64,000 nucleotides of DNA from Hemileia vastatrix (taxonomy: Eukaryota; Basidiomycota; Pucciniomycetes; Pucciniales; Zaghouaniaceae). Location: the NCBI GenBank assembly GCA_030280995.1, contig JASXTE010000003.1, positions 46,899,297-46,963,296 of the forward strand. Reading direction: 5' to 3'. The notes beneath the pieces were generated by a model that was not told the origin of the DNA, did no database searches, and saw only the letters and a list, made by a program, of their open reading frames with translations. Below, piece after piece: positions 58,250 to 64,000 of this stretch. Within the stretch, counting starts at the first letter, position 1, and each line of letters opens with the position of its first letter. The translations under genes were made by a program, and so were the position numbers.

Positions 58250-58690
58250 TTTGACAATCACCCACCCCTGGATTTTTTATAAAGTAAGGGGTGGGTATCA
58301 CCAAAATTCTTTCATGTCATGAATCTTGAAAGTCTTATATGAAACTTTGGCTTTACTACCCCCTGCATTTTACCAGTATCCCCAAAATTCTTATATGTCA
58401 AGAATTTCACAAGTCTTATAAGAAATTTTGGAAATACCCCCCCTGGATTTTATTGAAGTAAGTGACGGGTATCAACAAAAAATTCTCACCAAAATATTTA
58501 CAAGTCAAAAATTTTACATGTTAAATTTGAAAATTAGGCAATAACCCCCTACATCTTATTGAAGCAAGGGGTGGGTATCACAAAAAATTTTACAAGTCTT
58601 CAATTTTGAATGTCAGATTTGGAAATTTGGCAATACCCCCCCCCTGCATTTTATTGAAGTATGGGGTGAAAGTGATCTAAATTTAATATA
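58250..58690. repeat. Irregular tandem repeat with CCCC/GGGGTGGG arms
   Basis: Five diverged units (marks near 58269, 58364, 58442, 58550 and 58644; spacing 78-108 bp). A full unit reads ATACCCCCTGCATTTTATTG, then AAGTAAGGGGTGGGTATCA, then CAAAAATTTTACAAGTC. The arms ATACCCCC and GGGGTGGGTAT can pair into a hairpin around the A/T loop. Nothing coding seen. Confidence 0.7.
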
Positions 58691-59466
58691 ATTACATAAA
58701 TAATTAAATAAATATCTAATATATATCAATTTCCCTAGTTTAAAGTTATGACAATTCCTCAAGCCAAAATGCAGATCAAATCTAGAAAAAAAAAGTTTGG
58801 GACTTTCCACAGTTATAGGCTAGAGGAACCCCATGAACCAAACAAATGTTATCATGATTACCTGTTATACAACCAAAGGTCATTGGCTCATCTCTTTACT
58901 TGAGAAAATTGGTATATAAAAAATTTTTATTAAAAATTTATGAAAAAATATAAAATTTTTGATGACAACTCTAATCCCCATACTTTTTGGATCTAGATAA
59001 AGTTTTTTTAAATCGATTAAATTTACCTTGTTTCTTTACCTTGTTGATTCTTTGAGTCAAATTATGACTGATTTGAAATTAGAAACCAAAATGTTTTAAA
59101 TCTTGACAGGATTCCAAACCAGGAGGAGCTTTGGTAATTTGATGATTTTCTTAGAAGAATTCCAAATAGTTTCGATGATACCATTTCCCAAACCAAAATC
59201 AATGATGCACTGGTTGTCTGGAAAATATAAACCATGTCCTTTTATTTTAGCTGGAAATGGTATTAGTTGGCTAGTTATCGGATTGATATATGAGAATATA
59301 CCAAAGTAAGAAAATTGGCATCATTCCTATGGATATGATTCCTATTGTGGAATCCAGAATGAGTGATAATAACATTATAAAATAAAATATATTCATGGGT
59401 GATATCTCCTTATTTGAAGTCACACCAGTTCGGTATTCCAACTTTGGTTGCAAGTTCATGGTTTTT
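58691..59466. other. A/T-rich gap
   Basis: A/T-rich sequence downstream of the minus-strand gene at 59467. Short frames such as the one near 59103-59309 have no family resemblance that I can see. Part may be 3' untranslated sequence of that gene. Confidence 0.4.
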
Positions 59467-59934
59467 TTAAAATGATTTATTACAGAGCTTTTTGAGTTGA
59501 AGAGCAAGAAAAGAGTTAAAGTAAGGTAGAGTGTCCCATAAGCAAAAATCTTCATCTTTTTGAGCTTTAGTGATATTCTTGAGCAATGAATCTATGCCTA
59601 TATAAATGAAATATGTGAAATAATATTAAGAATGGAAAAAAAATTATTAGACATACCAAGAGAATATCCTTTAACAAAACTAGGTCTCCAACCAAATCCA
59701 ATCATGATACCACCAAACAAATTCATATTCCTTATAGGTAGCCAAACCAAAGCCATTTGATAAAGAGTTATGATAAGATCCGATAGTTGATTAAAAGTTT
59801 CATCTTTTACACCATCAAATGAATGAACTTCCAAAATGAATTGAGCCCTATAAGTATTACTGATAACTGCAACAACTCAATCATCTCCAAATTTTATTAG
59901 ATATTTGATATCTTCTGGTAATTTTTTTGGATAC
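59467..59934 (-). pseudogene. 3' part of a spliced host-like gene, cut by element F
   Basis: Exon 1 remnant 59934-59657 encodes LPEDIKYLIKFGDD, a TGA (59879-59877), then VVAVISNTYRAQFILEVHSF and GGIMIGFGWRPSFVKGYSL. The intron 59598-59656 (59 bp, GTATGT to TATATAG) keeps the frame. Exon 2 59597-59467 ends FLALQLKKLCNKSF and a stop. The clean splice across 74 + 43 codons shows a real former gene. Its upstream part is lost where F's LTR begins at 59935. The family is not identified; the FGWRPSFVKGYSLG segment may be diagnostic in a search. Confidence 0.62.
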
Positions 59935-61435
59935 TGTCAGCCTGTATATCTCCAGGACTGAGTAAAAAGTACTTATAAGTTATGTTAAACACATGAACTA
60001 TACATGGGAATAATAAATAAGAGTACACAAATAGTATACATAAGTAAAATTATGATAATACACAAAAAATGCCATTATAACACCTTATATACACGCATAT
60101 ATCCTCCTTTTATAGGTCTTATGTACTTAATATTAAGTTGGAATATGTTAGGGTAATCTTAAGAACCTTAAGTATAAGGTTGCATAATTTTTAAGTACAC
60201 TTAAAGCTGTTATATTCATTGTTTTATGCAAAAAACAAGAAATGCGCTTTATTTCACTTAAAAGTTGACTATATGCGCTATAAAATTGAGAATATCAAAA
60301 TTGCGCTTTGACAGATCAATTGGGCTCATTTAGAACTATTGATTTGGCTATTTAATTGCATAAAAATAACACTTTTCAAATTTGGTGTTTTTTTATGCCA
60401 GAAATGGCTTCTGTGTACTGGCCACATACTGCCTGCTTTTTTCCCGTGTGAATAGCTTCATTTTTAGCAAAGTTAGCTTTTTCACACTATAATTACCCCA
60501 CATTCTACGCCCACTGTGGGGAAACACACTAAAATAGGCGACAGGCGCTTATTTAGTGTCCTAGCTTAATTAATAATGCATTGACCCTGTTTATATGCAC
60601 TAATTTCATTAATAACCTCACTCTTGGCACTTTATTTCATCACCACGCTTAAATTCGCCTAATTTTAGTCAAGGATTTACCCGTGCAAGCGCCTGCCAGA
60701 ACTGCATGTAGTTACCCCACATCTCACGCTCTTTTTTAAGTTTTTGGGTGGTTTCTCAGTCAATTTTGGTTATTTTTGAATGGGAATTTCACGTAGTATA
60801 ATGTCAGGATTAGCCTTATTATTTCTACAGTCAATCCCCCTTATTATTAAGCTATTATTAACCTTAAAAAGTCTCCTTTAGTCCTTAATATTATTGTTTT
60901 ATACGCATATACTCTCTTTTTGTCTTTTTCTTTAATTTTGATGGATTTCCCTTATTATTTCAGGATTTTGGCGGTTATTACTCTTCTAATTATGTCATGG
61001 GTCACTGGGAATGTTGATGGGAATGTCTATTAGTGGTTTAGAGGCGTGATTAACTGTGTATTGGGTAGTACATCAAGGGAATCATTGGGGAACTCAGTGT
61101 GTATAAAAGGAGGAGGTTTTTGGGTTGTATTTCTTCATTCTTTATCATTACAATTCAATCAATATAACCAAACCAATTACAATACATATCAATTAGTACT
61201 TTTATAAGACTTTTGAATAGTATCTGAATTTATATAATCTATTTTTCTACCAACTATAAAGATTGTAAGCCATATATAAGAATAGTGAGAATTATATTAC
61301 TGAGACCTCTATATTTGATTATATTTTACAATTTAGTGGATTAAAGCTACAGTATTCATATAGGACCATTAAAATCTTCTAGACAACTGACTATTCAAGC
61401 TAGTTCACGTCCTTGTACTTGACCTTAGCCTGACA
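59935..61435 (+). repeat. 5' LTR of element F, with TATA box
   Basis: TGTCAGCCTGTATATC to TTAGCCTGACA, 1501 bp, flanked on the left by GATAC. A TATA box (TATAAAA) sits at 61102-61108, followed by GGAGGAGG. Transcription would start some 30 bp downstream. ATTGGGGACCTTTCC follows at 61436 as the putative primer binding region, shared in position with family II. Confidence 0.85.
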
Positions 61436-61620
61436 ATTGGGGACCTTTCCTCAAGAATTCTGTTATAATCCTGTAAGTGAAATTTTCAAGAGAAGGTGCA
61501 CGTAAATAATATCCCTATAGAAATATTTGGATAATTACAACAGGTTGGGGTCACTTATATAGTGATTTCAAAAAAGAAGCCCTGTTATATTATAAAATTG
61601 TGATATTGAATCAACAATTT

Positions 61621-61780
61621 TACCACTAATTTAACTTATAATTTTTATTAGTGGGTCTGTCAATAGACCAATTAAATTTGAGATCTTTGCAGATAAAATT
61701 TTTACCACTAATTTAACATATAATTGTTCTTAGTGGGAGTCTGTCAATAGACCAATTAAATTTGTGATCTTTGCAGATAA
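61621..61780 (+). repeat. Duplicated 82-bp leader segment with hairpins (element F)
   Basis: Two copies (61621 and 61703). Each contains CCACTAAT...ATTAGTGG (perfect in the first copy) and GTCTGTCAATAGAC, both able to fold as hairpins, then CCAATTAAATTTG and GATCTTTGCAGATAA. It is placed in the untranslated leader before gag; a packaging or translation role is a guess. Confidence 0.7.
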
Positions 61781-62102
61781 TAAACCAATTAAACTGATTA
61801 ATTGTTTTCTTTTAACAGGACTCTTAATCTTTTCTTTTATTGGTTTGTAAAATTCATTAAATATTTAGAAAGAATCATACTGACAGTTGTTTTCTTTTGA
61901 ATATAAAAACACGGCTACATATTGTAGACCAGTTAAATCAAGTGACCACATAAAAGCATATTTGACTTTTGGCACTTAAATATTCACTTCATACCAATAA
62001 GTAAGCAATAAAATTGTCTTCAGTGGTATTGATAAATACTGATAAAACTCCTTCTTGAAGTTTTTATATCTAAACTTTCAATTCTTTAAATTCCACGTAA
62101 AA

Positions 62103-64000
62103 ATGTGTGACAACAATGACATTGTAAGTAATAAGGTAAAACCTTATAACTTAAGACCTAGAGCTGAAAGACCTGTTACAGGACATTCAAATGGAGGGCC
62201 AGGACTCTCCCATAATCAACAACACTCCGTCAATGTCTCTGGAGGAAAGGGAAAAGCTTTTAAAGCAGGTTTCAATAAAGAAAACAAAAAATACTTTACA
62301 AGAACAAGTTCACTCCCTATCCACCCTACTGAACACCTTGACAATAAGAGTCAACAATATAGTAGACCAGATCAACAATCTGGAAAAGAGAGCAGCTCAA
62401 GGTTTCATAGAGGTCAACCAAGCTCTAGTGGACATAAAGACTCAACCACCAACAGTGGCACCCAACAATCCCATAGCAACACCTCCAGCCCAAGAGGAGG
62501 ACCAAAAAATTACAGTAAGCAAATGGAAATGGGATTGGTACGCCCAAAACTACAACAATCCTCAACAGCAGAGCTCCAGCAGTCACCCTTACAGGGGAAA
62601 GGCAAGGAGAGGCAGGGGAAGTGGGATAAGACCTTGGTAAGTCATCCAACTTCTTATGATCAATTATATCAACCTGAAAATAAATTACTTATAGGTAATG
62701 AGATTGATAAGGAAATATTGGATATTATTGATAAGGATTTAAAGGATTATTCATTTGAACAGAATATGTTAAACTTGTCTTTACATGAGGACAATGTAAA
62801 TAGTTTTATTGACCACCAGGAAAATACTATTAATATAAAAATGGAATCAAATGAATTAAATCTTGACCCTGATAATGAGTCTTCTGAATTGGACACGGAA
62901 AAAATAGAATACTTTTTAAAAGAGAATCCAATGGAATCAAAAATAATAAGTAAATTATTATTGAGAATTGAAAAATTGGAAGAGTTCTCAAAAGAGTCAA
63001 ACATTAATACAGAAAATGTATTATTACAACTAACACAATCATTGAGTACCACAGCCAATAAATTAAAAATTATTGAAAATTCAAATAATGAATTAATCAA
63101 TGAGAATAAAAGATTAAAATCTGAGATTAGAAATTTAGAAAGTAAATTAGAACACTCTCAGAATATTATGGCTACCATAGAGGGACGTGTAAAATTGTCT
63201 TTTTCAAATGTAAATGATACTTTGACTCAAGTACCTGTAATAAAAGATAGGTTAAAAAGAGTAGAAATTGAAGTAGCTAACATTTTGAAAAATACTGAAA
63301 CAATAAAGGATAATACCTCTTATGTAGAAAGAGTACCAGTTTTTATGAAACACTCTGAGGATAAACCAATGATGGAACATGAACATAGTGTCATGGGCTC
63401 TGAGAATATAAAATCAGTAAAAGATGAAATAAATGATCATCTTTCTAAAGTAAGTGAATTACTCAATATTCCTCAGGTTAGGGAAGCAAAAACTAGCCAA
63501 AAGAACTGGCCTAAGTTAGATCAGTACCCTTCTTTTGACGGGGATTCAAAATCTGATTGGCAACAATTCATACAAAGAATTGATAACCTAAAATTTTCAT
63601 ACAAATTACCTGATGAAGAAATTACTTCAAAGTTAATATCTTTATTTACAGATGTGGCCTTATTATGGTTTGAATCTGTATTGAGTGAGGGAATTAATTA
63701 CTCCTGGAATGAATGGAAGGCACTAATTGAAAGGCAATTTGGTGGCCCAAAATTTAGAATCACTCAACAAAGACTGTATGAAAGGGCCAGATATAATCCA
63801 AATGCTGGAGATAAACCCATGGTCTTCTTAATGAATTTAATAAAAATCATGAAAGCTATGGATCCAAAAATGGATTATGAAGAGTGGAAAGAAAAAATAA
63901 TATACAAGTTGCCTATATCAGTTAGAGACATTATTGTAGCTAGAACTGAAACTGTCAGAGACACCTCTGGATTCATTAATATATGCAATGAGATATTATT
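62103..64000 (+). CDS. Gag (start of Gag-Pol) of element F, partial
   Basis: ATG at 62103 (MCDNNDIVSNKVKPYNLRPR) opens a frame that runs without a stop to the window edge (632 codons). Residues 1-180 are polar, Ser/Gln/Gly/Lys-rich and overlap ORFx. Residues 190-460 are acidic and coiled-coil-like (NKRLKSEIRNLESKLEHSQN). From about residue 468 the capsid domain follows (NWPKLDQYPSFDGDSKSDW, SYKLPDEEITSKLISLF, FGGPKFRITQQRLYE, KMDYEEWKEKIIYKLP), matching T and G. Gag builds the particle. The ATG has A at -3. A short out-of-frame ATG at 62116 ends after three codons. Confidence 0.85.
   Translation, partial: MCDNNDIVSNKVKPYNLRPRAERPVTGHSNGGPGLSHNQQHSVNVSGGKGKAFKAGFNKENKKYFTRTSSLPIHPTEHLDNKSQQYSRPDQQSGKESSSRFHRGQPSSSGHKDSTTNSGTQQSHSNTSSPRGGPKNYSKQMEMGLVRPKLQQSSTAELQQSPLQGKGKERQGKWDKTLVSHPTSYDQLYQPENKLLIGNEIDKEILDIIDKDLKDYSFEQNMLNLSLHEDNVNSFIDHQENTINIKMESNELNLDPDNESSELDTEKIEYFLKENPMESKIISKLLLRIEKLEEFSKESNINTENVLLQLTQSLSTTANKLKIIENSNNELINENKRLKSEIRNLESKLEHSQNIMATIEGRVKLSFSNVNDTLTQVPVIKDRLKRVEIEVANILKNTETIKDNTSYVERVPVFMKHSEDKPMMEHEHSVMGSENIKSVKDEINDHLSKVSELLNIPQVREAKTSQKNWPKLDQYPSFDGDSKSDWQQFIQRIDNLKFSYKLPDEEITSKLISLFTDVALLWFESVLSEGINYSWNEWKALIERQFGGPKFRITQQRLYERARYNPNAGDKPMVFLMNLIKIMKAMDPKMDYEEWKEKIIYKLPISVRDIIVARTETVRDTSGFINICNEIL
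62191..62640 (+). CDS. ORFx embedded in gag of element F (+1 frame)
   Basis: 149 codons from MEGQDSPIINNTPSMSLEER to ...GIRPW, stop TAA at 62638-62640, wholly inside gag. Residues 16-80 form a predicted coiled coil (LNTLTIRVNNIVDQINNLEK). Then come a Pro-rich linker, VSKWKWDW (62515-62538) and a basic Arg/Gly tail (HPYRGKARRGRG). It is 88 bp past the gag ATG and in the same relative frame as in H and T. Over the VSKWKWDW codons it differs from H at six bases, all silent in ORFx. The product could bind RNA or Gag; that is inference. Leaky scanning is the simplest way to translate it. Confidence 0.75.
   Translation: MEGQDSPIINNTPSMSLEEREKLLKQVSIKKTKNTLQEQVHSLSTLLNTLTIRVNNIVDQINNLEKRAAQGFIEVNQALVDIKTQPPTVAPNNPIATPPAQEEDQKITVSKWKWDWYAQNYNNPQQQSSSSHPYRGKARRGRGSGIRPW

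Larger units (their letters stand above)
59935..64000 (+). mobile_element. Family III Ty3/gypsy element F (5' part, best preserved)
   Basis: 5' LTR 59935-61435, leader with a duplicated hairpin, gag frame open from 62103 to the right edge, and an intact embedded ORFx. No stop or frameshift is seen in 1.9 kb of gag, in contrast to every other element here, so F is probably the youngest and may be active. pol lies outside the window. Confidence 0.88.

Noticed and set aside
58250..58690. CRISPR-like array
   Set aside because: Repeats are diverged and unevenly spaced, and the setting is a eukaryotic repeat region with no cas genes.
62637..62694. A 58-bp intron (GTAAGT to TTATAG) at the end of ORFx
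   Set aside because: Splicing would not join ORFx to the gag frame (it leads straight to TAA), and the unspliced gag frame is already open.
62620..62700. A -1 frameshift or non-AUG restart at CCTTGGTAAG joining ORFx to gag
   Set aside because: I first read ORFx as a leader protein feeding gag. In F the gag frame is open all the way back to an ATG at 62103, so no recoding is needed; ORFx is nested inside gag instead.

Overview
This window looks like a repeat-rich, A/T-rich stretch of a fungal nuclear genome. No bacterial-type gene, tRNA or rRNA was recognised. The evidence for a fungus is short GT-AG introns (56-69 bp), Ty3/gypsy LTR retrotransposons whose integrases end in chromodomains, and CX2CX6C-type zinc-cluster proteins. 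The chromodomain tail at about 55.9 kb (WEVSRILDSR...) resembles retroelements I know from basidiomycetes, particularly rust fungi. That placement is an inference and should be held loosely.

Nearly all of the 64 kb is LTR retrotransposons nested in one another. Family I (TGTGGT...CTACA LTRs, about 1.07-1.09 kb) has copy A (minus, 1-11059, continuing off the left edge), copy B (plus, 24984-36738, both LTRs present), a solo LTR (39512-40600), an LTR fragment (11060-11335) and an internal fragment C (39413-41420). Family II (TGTCAGCCAGG... LTRs, about 0.78-0.80 kb) has element G (minus, 11336-16464), T (plus, 16816-24983, its 3' LTR split by B and resuming at 36743-37026), H (plus, 41421-44832) and D (minus, 44833-49184). 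Family III (TGTYAGCCT... LTRs, 1.2-1.5 kb) has E (minus, 49185-53072) and F (plus, from 59935 past the right edge; the best preserved). A fourth chromovirus is represented by an integrase piece (55860-57250). The order of insertion can be read from the junctions: A sits in a family I LTR that sits in G's LTR, B sits in T's 3' LTR, a family I solo LTR and H sit in fragment C, D sits in H's gag, E sits in D's protease region, and F sits in a host-like gene.

Two features go beyond ordinary gag-pol. (1) Family I carries about 3.9 kb of extra sequence between integrase and the 3' LTR. This encodes, on the opposite strand, two related zinc-cluster-like genes (X1 and X2). X2 has a 69-bp intron at the same position in three copies. 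The genes are bracketed by an array of inverted repeats AGTC-N6-GACT. (2) Families II and III carry a second reading frame (ORFx, about 150-160 codons) wholly inside the gag frame in its +1 frame. It encodes a coiled coil, a VSKWKWDW motif and a basic tail. Between the diverged elements H and F, all six base differences over the VSKWKWDW codons are silent in ORFx, while four of eight gag-frame residues change, so ORFx looks selected.

The remainder (53073-59934) holds a spliced acidic gene with a TATA box, a repeat-bearing coiled-coil gene fragment, a GC-arm tandem repeat, and the 3' part of a spliced host-like gene on the minus strand cut by F's LTR. A 2.4-kb array of the hexanucleotide AAAAAT (37029-39412) separates T's LTR from fragment C. 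Most pol genes here are broken by stops and frameshifts. F's gag and ORFx, B's X1 and the first part of B's X2, and E's integrase are still open.
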